Shown: positions 36,309-44,646 of the stretch, one piece after another | Layout of the letters: the number at the start of each line of letters is the position of its first letter | Numbering within the stretch: position 1 is the stretch's first letter | Origin: JAGRMG01 sp047975215 | Lineage (GTDB): Bacteria; Pseudomonadota; Alphaproteobacteria; Rhodobacterales; Rhodobacteraceae | Direction of reading: 5' to 3' | Assembly: GCA_047975215.1 (NCBI GenBank) | Contig: JBKEDD010000005.1 | Location: 62,001 to 126,000, forward strand | Length of the DNA stretch: 64,000 nt | Position numbers and translations under genes: made by a program | The notes under the pieces: model-generated | The model's database searches: none | Told to the model about the DNA's origin: nothing | What the model saw: only the letters and a program-made list of their open reading frames with translations

Positions 36309-36383
36309 TGGTGGGCGATACAAGGTTCGAACTTGTGACCCCTTCGATGTCAACGAAGTGCTCTACCGCTGAGCTAATCGCCC
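36309..36383 (-). tRNA. tRNA-Val (anticodon GAC)
   Basis: Cloverleaf read on the minus strand: acceptor GGGCGAT pairs with ATCGCCC, D-arm AGCTCAGCGGTAGAGC, anticodon stem CTTCG/CGAAG with loop TTGACAT (anticodon GAC), T-arm with GTTCGAACC, discriminator A and an encoded CCA (36309-36311). Reads GUC/GUU valine codons. The longest pairing is intact throughout. Confidence 0.96.
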
Positions 36384-36450
36384 ATGAATGCCGATGCGAT
36401 ATCCCCTGCCCCAACGAAATGGGGCGCGGAAACCCGCGCCGGTAGCGGCG

Positions 36451-36479
36451 TCTATAAAAGGAGTCGCCGGGGTGATCAA
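36451..36479 (-). promoter_or_regulatory. sigma70-like promoter of tRNA-Val
   Basis: Minus-strand TTGATC (36474-36479) and TATAGA (36451-36456) with a 17-nt spacer, about 68 nt before the mature tRNA. The leader between contains a hairpin (GGCGCGG/CCGCGCC). The spacing and -10 match are good. Confidence 0.65.
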
Positions 36480-36533
36480 GGGCTTTTGGCGGCCGATGTT
36501 TCCGGGCTATGCTCGGAAAATACAGGAGAGTCC

Positions 36534-37394
36534 ATGACGCACGCCGCCTATCACCTGTTCGAGCCCGGCCAGCGCAGGTCGGCCGTGGTTTTTGCCTCGC
36601 CGCACAGCAGCAGCGATTATCCGGTTGCGTTCTTGCGCCGGTCCGTGCTGGACCGCAACGCGATCCGCACCTCGGAAGATGCGTTCGTCGACCGCCTGTT
36701 CGATGCCGCGCCCGAGTTCGGGGCGCCGCTTCTGGTCGCAGGTGCACCGCGCGCCTATGTCGATCTGAACCGCGGCGCCGACGAGCTTGACCCGGCGCTG
36801 ATCGAGGGCGTGAAGCGCAATGGCCATAATCCGCGCGTCGCCTCGGGCCTTGGGGTGATCCCGCGCGTGGTGGCCAATGGCCGCGCAATCTATCGCGGCA
36901 AACTGACCCGTGCCGAGGCCGAACGCCGGATCGACGCGTATTGGAGGCCCTATCACGCGGCACTGCAATCGCTGCTTGACGCATCGCACATGCAGTTCGG
37001 CAGGGCGATCCTGATCGACTGCCATTCGATGCCGCACGAGGCGATGGACGGCGTGACGCGCAGCCTCGCGCGCCGCCCGCAGGTCGTGCTGGGCGACCGG
37101 TTCGGCGCCGCCGCCTCGGCCGAGGTGGTCGACCGGATCGAGGCGGCCTTTGCCGCCGCGGGTCTCGTGGTGGCGCGCAACACGCCCTTCGCCGGCGCCT
37201 ATGTCACCCAGGCCTATGGCCGCCCGTCGCGTCGGCAGCACACTATCCAGGTCGAAATCGACCGCTCGCTCTACATGGACGAAACCACGATCCAGCCGCG
37301 CCCGGATTTTGACGGTTTCCGCGCGCTGTTGCGGCGCGTGATCGCGGAAATCTCGGCAATCGGCGTGGAAGACATGCCGCTGGCGGCGGAATAG
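36534..37394 (+). CDS. N-formylglutamate amidohydrolase family protein
   Basis: Predicted 286 residues. Conserved blocks of the N-formylglutamate amidohydrolase family are visible: VVFASPHSSSDYP, AYVDLNRGADELDP, LIDCHSMPHEAM and QVEIDRSLYMDE; the His, Asp and Glu residues form a carboxypeptidase-like metal site. In histidine degradation it releases formate and glutamate, but no hut genes are nearby, so a related acyl-amino-acid substrate is possible. ATG at 36534 preceded by AGGAG. Confidence 0.85.
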   Translation: MTHAAYHLFEPGQRRSAVVFASPHSSSDYPVAFLRRSVLDRNAIRTSEDAFVDRLFDAAPEFGAPLLVAGAPRAYVDLNRGADELDPALIEGVKRNGHNPRVASGLGVIPRVVANGRAIYRGKLTRAEAERRIDAYWRPYHAALQSLLDASHMQFGRAILIDCHSMPHEAMDGVTRSLARRPQVVLGDRFGAAASAEVVDRIEAAFAAAGLVVARNTPFAGAYVTQAYGRPSRRQHTIQVEIDRSLYMDETTIQPRPDFDGFRALLRRVIAEISAIGVEDMPLAAE

Positions 37395-37403
37395 GGTGCC
37401 GCC

Positions 37404-38657
37404 TCAGCGCAGTGCGCGTCCCTTGATGATCGCATCGGCCCCGAAGCGTTTGCGAATCGCATCGGTGGCACGTTCGGCCTGCGATCGCCGTGCGGCGCCC
37501 GGGTCCAGAAGGTCGGCCGACTTGTCCGCATCGCCCTCTGCGCACAGGTCGGACAGGCCGACGCCCAGCAGCCGGTATGGCCCCTGATCGCCCACCTGAT
37601 CGAACAACGCGCGGGCTGTGCGATACAGACGGTCGGCGATCTGCGTGGCGTCGCGCAGCCCGGTCCGCCGGCTCAGCAGCGAATGATCGGCGCGTTTCAG
37701 TTTCAACATCACTACACGACCGGCCAGGCCGCGCGCCTTGGCCCGGTCCGAGACCTTTTCGGCCATGCGCCACAAATGCCCGTCGAGTATCTCGGGATCG
37801 CCGGTATCCTCGAAGAACGTCGTTTCGTTGGAAATCGACTTGACCGGTTCATGCGCCGAGACGCGCCGCGGGTCCTCACCGCGCGCCAGATGCCAGAGCC
37901 GGTCGCCCATGGCGCCAAAGCGCGCCTGCAATGCCGGCCGCTCCCAGCGCAGCAGATCGGCAAAGCTGCGGATGCCGGCGCGTTCGAGCGACGCCTGCCC
38001 CGCCGGCCCGATTCCCCAGATCAGCCGCACCGGGCGGTCACGCAGAAAATCGGCGGTATCGGCCACGCCGATCACCGAAAATCCGCGCGGCTTGTCGAGA
38101 TCCGACGCCACCTTGGCCAGGAACTTGTTGTGGCTCAGCCCGATGGAACCGGTCAGGCCCAGTTCGTCCTTCATGCGCCGGACCAGCCGTGCCAGCATCA
38201 CCGCCGGGGGTGCCCCGTGCAGCCGCGCGGTGCCGCCAAGTTCCAGGAACGCCTCGTCCAGCGACAGCGGTTCGACCGCCGGGGTAAGTTCGTCCATCAT
38301 CTCCCGGATGGCGCGGCTGGCCTCGGCATAGGCTTCCATGCGCGGTTTGATCACGACGGCCTCGGGGCACAGTTTCAGCGCCTGAAACATCGGCATGGCG
38401 GAACGAACGCCGCGGATGCGCGCGATATAGCAGGCGGTGGACACAACGCCGCGCCGGCCGCCGCCGATGATGACCGGTTTGCCCGCCAGGCCCGGATCGT
38501 CGCGTTTTTCGACGCTGGCATAGAAAGCATCGCAATCCATGTGCGCGATGGTCAGATCGAACAGTTCGGGATGGGCAAGGATACGCCGGCCGCCGCAGGC
38601 GTCGCATCGGCTTGCGGGTTTGGTGACGATCAGACAGTCGCGGCAGAAGGCGGGCAT
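37404..38657 (-). CDS. dinB: DNA polymerase IV (Y-family) with N-terminal zinc-ribbon-like module
   Basis: Predicted 417 residues. Polymerase signatures: MDCDAFYASVEKRDDP, the catalytic SLDEAFLELGG, and the helix-hairpin-helix IWGIGPAGQASLERAGI. The first ~25 residues contain CRDC and CDAC pairs, a likely zinc ribbon that E. coli DinB lacks but that I recall in Rhodobacteraceae homologues. ATG at 38657 begins exactly before this module; the much longer open frame upstream is non-coding. It performs translesion synthesis. Divergent from the Nudix gene. No LexA box was recognised. Confidence 0.93.
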   Translation of the reverse strand: MPAFCRDCLIVTKPASRCDACGGRRILAHPELFDLTIAHMDCDAFYASVEKRDDPGLAGKPVIIGGGRRGVVSTACYIARIRGVRSAMPMFQALKLCPEAVVIKPRMEAYAEASRAIREMMDELTPAVEPLSLDEAFLELGGTARLHGAPPAVMLARLVRRMKDELGLTGSIGLSHNKFLAKVASDLDKPRGFSVIGVADTADFLRDRPVRLIWGIGPAGQASLERAGIRSFADLLRWERPALQARFGAMGDRLWHLARGEDPRRVSAHEPVKSISNETTFFEDTGDPEILDGHLWRMAEKVSDRAKARGLAGRVVMLKLKRADHSLLSRRTGLRDATQIADRLYRTARALFDQVGDQGPYRLLGVGLSDLCAEGDADKSADLLDPGAARRSQAERATDAIRKRFGADAIIKGRALR

Positions 38658-38762
38658 TACGGGGGCGGTTTCCGAACCGGGGAGGGATGCGTATATGGGC
38701 AACAGGATAGAATGCCCCGGCGGGTTCGTCAGCAAGCCAATCGCGGCAGAAGGATCGTGGCG

Positions 38763-39191
38763 ATGACATTTTCCGGCGCCAAGCTGGCGCTGTTCCTTGG
38801 TTCCGAGTTGCTGGTGATCCTGCGCGATGACCGGCCCGATATCCCCTGGCCGGGCCGATGGGATCTGCCCGGCGGCGGGCGCGAGGGCGACGAGGCGCCC
38901 CAGACCTGCGCCCTGCGCGAGACGCGCGAAGAAGTCGGGCTGGTTCTCACGCCGGACGAACTGACCTGGGCGAACAGCTATTTGCGGCCGCACGGACGGG
39001 TTTGGTTCTTTGCCGCGCATCTGCCTGCCTCGGCGCGTTCGGAGGTGCGGTTCGGTACGGAAGGACAGGGCTGGCGGCTGATGCCCCCGCGCGTGTATTG
39101 CGATCATGCGCTTGCGGTTCCCCATTTCGCCGACCAGTTGCGCCTTTACATGGCGCAGCCCGGTTTTGCGGATGCTGCAAGGGGTTCGTAG
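38763..39191 (+). CDS. Nudix hydrolase
   Basis: Predicted 142 residues. A full Nudix box, Gx5Ex7REVGEEXG-type, starts at GGREGDEAPQTCALRETREE and ends VGL, so metal-dependent hydrolysis of a nucleoside-diphosphate-X substrate is expected. Its place beside dinB hints at pool sanitation (for example oxidised nucleotides) but that is inference. ATG at 38763 with AAGGA about eight bases upstream. Confidence 0.88.
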   Translation: MTFSGAKLALFLGSELLVILRDDRPDIPWPGRWDLPGGGREGDEAPQTCALRETREEVGLVLTPDELTWANSYLRPHGRVWFFAAHLPASARSEVRFGTEGQGWRLMPPRVYCDHALAVPHFADQLRLYMAQPGFADAARGS

Positions 39192-39208
39192 CGGGGGCAC
39201 ACAAGGAA

Positions 39209-39261
39209 CCCCCCGCCGGCAGCGGGGGGAGGTAACGAACCACAGGAAGAAAAGGTTCGTT
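39209..39261. other. two successive inverted repeats downstream of the Nudix gene
   Basis: CCCCCCGC (39209-39216) pairs with GCGGGGGG (39222-39229) around a five-base loop; AACGAACC (39234-39241) pairs with GGTTCGTT (39254-39261) around a purine-rich loop ACAGGAAGAAAA. The first could end the Nudix transcript; the second exposes an AGGA-containing loop and could belong to a small RNA. Confidence 0.5.
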
Positions 39262-39544
39262 GGGGGGAGTGTCTTGGTTCCAGACTCGCCCGGAACCGGC
39301 GATTCACAAAGCCGGAATGCGCCCGAGCCGAGATCTGCGCCCGAAATGTGCTTTTGCGGGCACAGGTGCGGATATGCCAGAAGGCGGCAACCGGCCGCCA
39401 GAACGAGACCGCGCAACGCGCACGGCGTTCGCGCCGCGTGGCACCGCGGCCTTGTCGCCGCCGTTCGCATCGGGCGCGCATAGCAGTCGCGTTCCGGGAT
39501 AGTGGCAGACCCGCGCGACAGACGGAGCAAGCCGCCCTGGCCGC

Positions 39545-39574
39545 TTGACTCCCGACCCCGGTGCCTCCTAAACC
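39545..39574 (+). promoter_or_regulatory. promoter of tRNA-Leu
   Basis: TTGACT (39545-39550) with TAAACC (39569-39574) 18 nt away, or CCTAAA (39567-39572) with 16 nt. The tRNA begins about ten bases later. The -35 box is good, the -10 box weak. Confidence 0.45.
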
Positions 39575-39584
39575 ATCCACCGAT

Positions 39585-39667
39585 GCGGGTGTGGCGGAAT
39601 TGGTAGACGCACTTGGTTTAGGTCCAAGCGCCTAGGCGTGGGGGTTCAAATCCCTCCACCCGCACCA
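39585..39667 (+). tRNA. tRNA-Leu (anticodon TAG)
   Basis: Acceptor GCGGGTG pairs with CACCCGC, anticodon stem CTTGG/CCAAG with loop TTTAGGT (anticodon TAG, reads CUN with CUA preference), a variable arm GCGCCTAGGCGT typical of class II tRNAs, T-arm GGTTCAAATCC, and an encoded CCA at 39665-39667. Length 83 including CCA. Confidence 0.96.
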
Positions 39668-39767
39668 TGCTATCCATTTGAAGTCAAAGAAAACCTATCG
39701 GATGTCCCGGGCGCCCGCAAAACGGGCTGCGGGCCAATGCATGCGTGGCGCGCCTCGAACCTGCCGT

Positions 39768-40097
39768 TCAGGACAGTCCGGGCTCGTTCAAAAGGTGCCG
39801 GCCCTGCCGGTCCTCGACCTCGATCACCCACAGGTCGGGATCGAACCCGCGCTGGCGGGCGATGGCGTGGTCCACCTCGGATTCTGGGCCCGCGATCAGT
39901 TCCTGCCAGAGCCGTTCGCCCGTGGCCGGGTCGAAACCTCGCTGAAAGGCCCGCGCCCGGCCATCCAGCGTGGACAGCTTGACCAGCACGGCGCCGGCGG
40001 TATCGTCGCCATGCGCCACCACGAAGGCCGCGATCTCGGCCAGCCGCAGCCGTGCCAGATAGGCATGAACCCAGAAAGACGCGCTAAGCCGGGGCAT
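39768..40097 (-). CDS. DUF1491 family protein
   Basis: Predicted 109 residues, soluble. Recognised by ARLRLAEIAAFVVAHGDDTA, VLVKLSTLDGRA and the ending DPDLWVIEVEDRQGR. Function unknown. From memory the family sits directly after era in alphaproteobacteria, as here (six-nt gap), so it probably shares the rnc-era transcript. Confidence 0.8.
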   Translation of the reverse strand: MPRLSASFWVHAYLARLRLAEIAAFVVAHGDDTAGAVLVKLSTLDGRARAFQRGFDPATGERLWQELIAGPESEVDHAIARQRGFDPDLWVIEVEDRQGRHLLNEPGLS

Positions 40098-40103
40098 GAC
40101 CGG

Positions 40104-41009
40104 TCAGTTCCCGTCCTTGAAATCGAGCCCCATTTCCGAATACCGCTCGGCCTCGTCAAGCCAGTTCGGGCGCACCTTGACCTGAAGGAACAGATGCACC
40201 TTGCGACCCAGGAATTCCTCCAGTTCGGCGCGCGCCGCCTGGCTGACCGCCTTGATCGTTTCGCCCTTGTGGCCCAGAACGATGCCCTTGTGGCCGTCGC
40301 GCATGACATAGATCAACTGGTCGACCCGGGCCGATCCGTCCTTGCGGTCCTGCCAGCTCTCGGTTTCGACCGTCAATTGATACGGCAGTTCCTGGTGCAG
40401 CCTCAGTGTCAGCTTTTCGCGGGTCATCTCTGCCGCGATCATGCGCATCGGCAGATCGGCGATCTGATCCTCGGGGTAAAGCCAGGGCCCTTCGGGCAGC
40501 CGTTCCGCCAGCCAGCGGCGCAGGTCGTTAACGCCATAGCCCCTCTCGGCCGAGATCATGAAGGTTTCCGCAAATCCGTAACTGTCGTTGAGGGTCTTTG
40601 TCAGTCCCAGCAGCTTTTCCGACGGCACCTTGTCGATCTTGTTGATAGCCAGGGCCACGGTCCGGCCCTCTCCGATCTCGGCCAGCTTTTCGAGGATACG
40701 CGTCACGCCTTCGGTAAGGCCGCGATGCGCCTCGACCAGCAACACCACGATATCGGCATCCGCGGCCCCGCCCCACGCCGCGGCCACCATCGCGCGGTCA
40801 AGTCTGCGGCGCGGCCGGAACAACCCTGGCGTATCCACGAACACGATCTGCGTTCCGCCCTCGATCGCCACGCCGCGAATGCGGGCGCGGGTGGTCTGGA
40901 CCTTGTGCGTGACGATACTGACCTTGGCGCCGACCATGCGGTTCAGAAGCGTCGACTTGCCCGCGTTGGGTTCGCCGATCAGGGCGACAAATCCGGCGCG
41001 TGTGCTCAT
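40104..41009 (-). CDS. era: ribosome-assembly GTPase Era
   Basis: Predicted 301 residues. GTPase motifs GEPNAGKST (G1), DTPG (G3) and NKID (G4), then a C-terminal KH domain with VLGHKGETIKAV that binds the 3' end of 16S rRNA during 30S assembly. Start overlaps the rnc stop (ATGA at 41006-41009). The ORF extending to 41201 is out of place because it would overlap rnc. Confidence 0.96.
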   Translation of the reverse strand: MSTRAGFVALIGEPNAGKSTLLNRMVGAKVSIVTHKVQTTRARIRGVAIEGGTQIVFVDTPGLFRPRRRLDRAMVAAAWGGAADADIVVLLVEAHRGLTEGVTRILEKLAEIGEGRTVALAINKIDKVPSEKLLGLTKTLNDSYGFAETFMISAERGYGVNDLRRWLAERLPEGPWLYPEDQIADLPMRMIAAEMTREKLTLRLHQELPYQLTVETESWQDRKDGSARVDQLIYVMRDGHKGIVLGHKGETIKAVSQAARAELEEFLGRKVHLFLQVKVRPNWLDEAERYSEMGLDFKDGN

Positions 41010-41692
41010 CCGTCCGTCTCCAGTTGTTGCAGCAACGCCGCGGCCGCCCCCTGTTCGGCCTGGCGCTTGCTTCCGGCGGTGGCCTGCGCCTGCCGCCCGT
41101 CGGCAAGCCGCGCCGCGATGGTGAAGACCGGTGCATGATCCGGGCCGGTACGTTCGATCAGCATGTAGCCGGGCGGTTTCTCGCCGCGCGCCTGAGCCCA
41201 TTCCTGCAAGGCGGTCTTGGGGTCGCGGGAATCGGATTCGACGCGGGCGATGCGTTCGCCCCAGAGCCGCAGGATCATGTCGCGCGCCGCCTCGAAGCCA
41301 CCATCGCGATAGACGGCCGCGATCACCGCCTCCATCGCGTCACCCAGCAGCGCCTGCTTGCGCCGCCCGCCCGAGAGCATTTCCGACCGGCCCAGCTTCA
41401 GCACCGAGCCAAGGTCGATCTCGCGGGCGACATCGGCGCATGCCTCCTTGCGCACCAGCGCGTTGAAGCGCGGCGCCAACTGGCCTTCGGTCGCCTGTTG
41501 GTCCTGGTCCAGAAGCGCGGCGGCCATTGCCAGCCCGAGCACGCGGTCGCCCAGAAACTCCAGCCGCTGGTTGTCGGTCCGGTCGGGGGATGAAATGGAA
41601 CCGTGCGTCAGCGCGCGCACCAGAAGCTCCGGCCGGGCGAATTCGTGACCGATCCGCGCCTGGAACGCGCGCAGATCCGCTGAAAGCTTCAC
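41006..41692 (-). CDS. rnc: ribonuclease III
   Basis: Predicted 228 residues. The RNase III signature NQRLEFLGDRVLGL is near residue 40 and the second acidic cluster is GDAMEAVIAAVYRD; a double-stranded-RNA-binding domain forms the last ~70 residues (DPKTALQEWAQ onward). Start is GTG at 41692, overlapping the lepB stop (GTGA), which fixes the N-terminus as MKLSADLRAFQ. Processes rRNA and regulatory duplexes. Confidence 0.95.
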   Translation of the reverse strand: MKLSADLRAFQARIGHEFARPELLVRALTHGSISSPDRTDNQRLEFLGDRVLGLAMAAALLDQDQQATEGQLAPRFNALVRKEACADVAREIDLGSVLKLGRSEMLSGGRRKQALLGDAMEAVIAAVYRDGGFEAARDMILRLWGERIARVESDSRDPKTALQEWAQARGEKPPGYMLIERTGPDHAPVFTIAARLADGRQAQATAGSKRQAEQGAAAALLQQLETDG

Positions 41693-42531
41693 TCGACGGC
41701 CTTGAAATAGCGGTCGCTGCGCCACGTCCAGAAATACAGCATCGACCCGCCCGCCGACGAGAACATGATGCGGTCGGCCCGCCCGATCAGGTTTTCGAAC
41801 GGGACGTAGCCGACCCCACCGGCAGGCTGCGGCAGGCGCGAGTCGGCCGAGTTGTCGCGGTTGTCGCCCATGAAGAAGAAATGCCCGTCCGGCACCGTAT
41901 AGACGCCGGTGTGATCCGAACTCTGGTCGCCGATATTCAGGATGGCATGGCTGACGCCGCCCGGCAGGGTTTCGATGCTGCGCGACTTGATGCAGACCGC
42001 GCCTTCACCGACTGGCCCGTTTTCGCAACGCGGCCGCAGCCGCTGCGGCCCCTGCGGGCCGGCGGTTTCCTCGAAGACGCCGTCGTCGACCGCCTCGACC
42101 GGATTGCCGTTGATAAGCAGTACGCCGTTCTCGACCTGGATGCGGTCGCCGGGCAGACCGATCAGACGCTTGATGTAATCCTTGCCCGATACGGGATGGC
42201 GGAATACCACCACATCGCCCCGCTCGGGCTGCGAGCCGAGAATGCGGTTATTGTCACCCTTCAGGAATCCGCAGATATCCTCGGCGTCGATGTTGATGCC
42301 GATGAAGGGCAGCGAAACGCTGGGACAGGACGCATAGGAATAGCCGTAGGCCATCTTGTTGACGAACAGGAAATCACCGATCAGGAGGGTCGGCTTCATC
42401 GAACCCGAGGGAATCCAGAACGGCTGAAAGAACAGCGTGCGGAAGATCCCGGCGATCAGCAGGGCATAGACGATGGTCTTGACCGTTTCCCAAATGGCGT
42501 TGCCGGTCTTTTCTTTGCTGGCCATGCGCAT
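41689..42531 (-). CDS. lepB: signal peptidase I
   Basis: Predicted 280 residues with one N-terminal membrane anchor (about 12-35). The catalytic Ser is in PSGSMKPTLL and the general-base Lys in YIKRLIGLPGD; GDNRDNSADSR is the conserved C-terminal box. Two longer inserts with cysteines (ASCPS, EDICG; RPRCENG, AVCIK) are typical of alphaproteobacterial enzymes. ATG at 42531 has GGAG five to six bases upstream. Removes signal peptides at the inner membrane. Confidence 0.95.
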   Translation of the reverse strand: MRMASKEKTGNAIWETVKTIVYALLIAGIFRTLFFQPFWIPSGSMKPTLLIGDFLFVNKMAYGYSYASCPSVSLPFIGINIDAEDICGFLKGDNNRILGSQPERGDVVVFRHPVSGKDYIKRLIGLPGDRIQVENGVLLINGNPVEAVDDGVFEETAGPQGPQRLRPRCENGPVGEGAVCIKSRSIETLPGGVSHAILNIGDQSSDHTGVYTVPDGHFFFMGDNRDNSADSRLPQPAGGVGYVPFENLIGRADRIMFSSAGGSMLYFWTWRSDRYFKAVE

Positions 42532-42581
42532 TGTGTCTCCGTTCCTGCCCGTTCCCGGCGCTACATGCGGGGGCGGCGGGG

Positions 42582-43007
42582 TTAAGTCAAGGACGGGTCG
42601 GGGCCCTCGGCCAGGGCACGAGCCTCAATGACCACGAAGGCCTGTGCCCAGGGATGATCGTCCGTCAGGGTGACGTGGATGACCGCTTCGTGGCCGGGCG
42701 GTGTCATCTCGCCCAGCCGCTCGGCCGCCCAGCCGGTCAGGTGCATCACCGGCTGCCCGGTCGCCAGGTTGGAAACCGCCATGTCCTTCCAGGCGATGCC
42801 CATGCGCAGGCCGGTGCCCAGCGCCTTCGAACATGCCTCTTTCGCGGCCCAGCGTTTGGCGTAGGTGCCTGCCGTGTCGCGGCGCCGTTCGGCCTTGCGC
42901 TGTTCCGTTTCGGTAAAGACGCGATTGCGGAATCGGTCGCCGAACCTTTCCAGCGTGCGCTGGATACGTTCGATATTGGCCAGATCCGTGCCGATGCCGA
43001 GGATCAT
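42582..43007 (-). CDS. acpS: holo-acyl-carrier-protein synthase
   Basis: Predicted 141 residues. Mg2+/CoA-binding motifs GIGTDLANIERI and WAAKEACSKALGTG are intact. It transfers phosphopantetheine to acyl carrier protein. ATG at 43007 overlaps the stop of a 50-codon ORF (ATGA), and lepB follows 50 nt later. Confidence 0.94.
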   Translation of the reverse strand: MILGIGTDLANIERIQRTLERFGDRFRNRVFTETEQRKAERRRDTAGTYAKRWAAKEACSKALGTGLRMGIAWKDMAVSNLATGQPVMHLTGWAAERLGEMTPPGHEAVIHVTLTDDHPWAQAFVVIEARALAEGPDPSLT

Positions 43008-43156
43008 TTGTGCAGTCCAAGAGTATTGCGAAACTCTTGGCAACGTTCTTGCAAGAATTTTCCGCCCCGCAGGCGTGGGGCATGCGATCCGGTGTCTTCG
43101 GGCGACAGGGCCGCCGAGGCGCCGGCGACGGCCTTGGGAGAGGTGAAATCGCTCAC
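43004..43156 (-). CDS. 50-residue unrecognised small protein between pdxJ and acpS
   Basis: GTG start at 43154-43156 overlaps the pdxJ stop (GTGA) and the TGA at 43004-43006 overlaps the acpS start (ATGA). The peptide begins MSDFTSPKAVAGASAALSPE and ends in a basic, possibly helical segment GGKFLQERCQEFRNTLG with one cysteine. I recognise no family. The double four-base overlap inside a tightly packed operon is strong positional evidence for translation, or at least for ribosome transit coupling pdxJ to acpS. It is too short for usual cut-offs. Confidence 0.55.
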   Translation of the reverse strand: MSDFTSPKAVAGASAALSPEDTGSHAPRLRGGKFLQERCQEFRNTLGLHK

Positions 43157-43908
43157 CCGCGCGCCTCGTCCATCAGCCGGCGCATTTCGGCAATCGCCGG
43201 GGTCAGGCCGCGAAAGATCGCCTCGCCGATCAGGAAGTGACCGATGTTCAGCTCCCTGACCTCGGGAAAGGCCGCGATGGGCTGCACGGTGTCGTAGGTC
43301 AGGCCGTGGCCGGCGTGGACTTCCAGCCCCAGGGATGCGCCGAACGTGGCCATCTCGCGCAGCGCGTCCAGTTCGCGGTCGCGCGCCTCCGTGCGGCCTT
43401 CGGCATGGGCATCGCAATAGGCGCCGGTATGCAGCTCGATGACCTGTGCGCCGATCCGGTGCGCGGCCTCGATCTGGCGGCGGTCGGCGGCGATGAAGAT
43501 CGACACCCGGCAGCCTGCTTCGCGCAGGGGTGCGATGAAATGCGCCAGCCGGTTTTCTTCGCGCGCCACGTCCAGCCCGCCCTCGGTGGTGCGTTCCTCG
43601 CGTTTTTCCGGCACGATGCAGACCGCGTGCGGCCTGTGGCGCAGGGCGATCTTCTGCATCTCCCCGGTCGCGGCCATCTCGAAGTTGAGCGGCACCGACA
43701 GGGCGGCGGCCAGGCCCTCGATATCCCTGTCCGAGATATGGCGGCGGTCCTCGCGCAGATGCGCGGTGATGCCGTCCGCGCCAGCGGCTTCGGCGATCTT
43801 CGCCGCGCGCAGCGGATCGGGATAGTCGCCTCCACGGGCGTTGCGAACGGTTGCGACGTGATCGATATTCACGCCAAGGCGCAGCGGTTTGTCAGTCAAT
43901 TGCAACAT
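43153..43908 (-). CDS. pdxJ: pyridoxine 5'-phosphate synthase
   Basis: Predicted 251 residues, TIM barrel. LRLGVNIDHVATVRNARGG, GITAHLREDRRHI, FEMAATGEM and ELHTGAYCDA, VHAGHGLTYD are family blocks containing the active-site His and Glu residues. Condenses 1-deoxyxylulose 5-phosphate with 3-amino-1-hydroxyacetone phosphate in vitamin B6 synthesis. ATG at 43908; AGAGG abuts it, so the TTG four codons in may be an alternative start. Confidence 0.95.
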   Translation of the reverse strand: MLQLTDKPLRLGVNIDHVATVRNARGGDYPDPLRAAKIAEAAGADGITAHLREDRRHISDRDIEGLAAALSVPLNFEMAATGEMQKIALRHRPHAVCIVPEKREERTTEGGLDVAREENRLAHFIAPLREAGCRVSIFIAADRRQIEAAHRIGAQVIELHTGAYCDAHAEGRTEARDRELDALREMATFGASLGLEVHAGHGLTYDTVQPIAAFPEVRELNIGHFLIGEAIFRGLTPAIAEMRRLMDEARG

Positions 43909-43946
43909 CCTCTATCGGGGGGCGCCCGGCCCTGTCCGGTGTGCCC

Positions 43947-44603
43947 CTATTTCGCATCGCGCAGCGCATCGGCCTGCGACGCGGCCTTCTTCTTGATTGC
44001 GCGGAATTTCGCCTTGATCCGCTTGCGGCGGCGGTTCTGATAGGCCCGGATAACCGACACCGAAAGGAAATAGGCAATGCTTGCGCAGATCGCGCCGGGG
44101 ATCAACCCGCCGATCAGATAGGGAAAGAACACCTCGTCGTAAAACCGCAGCAGCCCGTTCCAGTCGGCCTCACGGTCCATCACCAGGGCCAGCAGGTTGT
44201 TCTTGAGATCGGCACCGGCATCCACGAACTTGCCGGCGAATGACCGGTGTGCCACCTCGTCGAAATGCGTGCCCAACAGGAAATGTCCGGTCTTGAGCGC
44301 GGCCACGCCGATCGGCACATAGGTCAGCGGATTGCCGAAGAATGTCGCCATCAGCGCCGCCAGGATATTGCCGCGCATCAGCCGCGCGATCAGGAAGGCG
44401 ATCAGGAAGTGCAGCCCGTAGAACGGTGTGAAGGTGGTGAATACCCCGGCCCAAATACCGCGTGAGATGCGCTCGGGCGTATCGGGCAGGCGCCGGATGC
44501 GGTGTTTTACATAGTGGAACGCGCGGGTCCAGCCGCCGCGGGGATACAGAAATTCCCATATGGCTTGCGGCCAGGTACGGGGATCCCTGCGCTTGAATAC
44601 CAA
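43947..44603 (-). CDS. DUF2062 membrane protein
   Basis: Predicted 218 residues. The DUF2062 core includes GIWAGVFTTFTPFYGLHF, a first membrane hairpin and the FFGNPLTYVPIG segment, with a second hydrophobic pair near the end and a very basic tail (NRRRKRIKAKFRAIKKK). Function unknown. TTG at 44603 is the likely start, with AAGGA eight bases upstream. It lies between rsh and pdxJ on the same transcript. Confidence 0.83.
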   Translation of the reverse strand: MVFKRRDPRTWPQAIWEFLYPRGGWTRAFHYVKHRIRRLPDTPERISRGIWAGVFTTFTPFYGLHFLIAFLIARLMRGNILAALMATFFGNPLTYVPIGVAALKTGHFLLGTHFDEVAHRSFAGKFVDAGADLKNNLLALVMDREADWNGLLRFYDEVFFPYLIGGLIPGAICASIAYFLSVSVIRAYQNRRRKRIKAKFRAIKKKAASQADALRDAK

Positions 44604-44646
44604 CGAGATCGTCCTTTCGTACCTGTCCGGCCTCCGGGGGCGCGGT

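Larger units (their letters stand above)
39192..39584. other. 393-nt region without a supported gene
   Basis: Between the Nudix stop and tRNA-Leu. Open frames here are high-GC shadows. It holds the paired hairpins at 39209-39261 and the tRNA promoter at its right end; 39262-39540 shows no feature I can name. Confidence 0.5.

Noticed and set aside
38658..39530. Long upstream extension of the dinB frame
   Set aside because: It overlaps the divergent Nudix gene, has Arg/Pro/Cys-rich composition, and the polymerase N-terminus is already complete at 38657.
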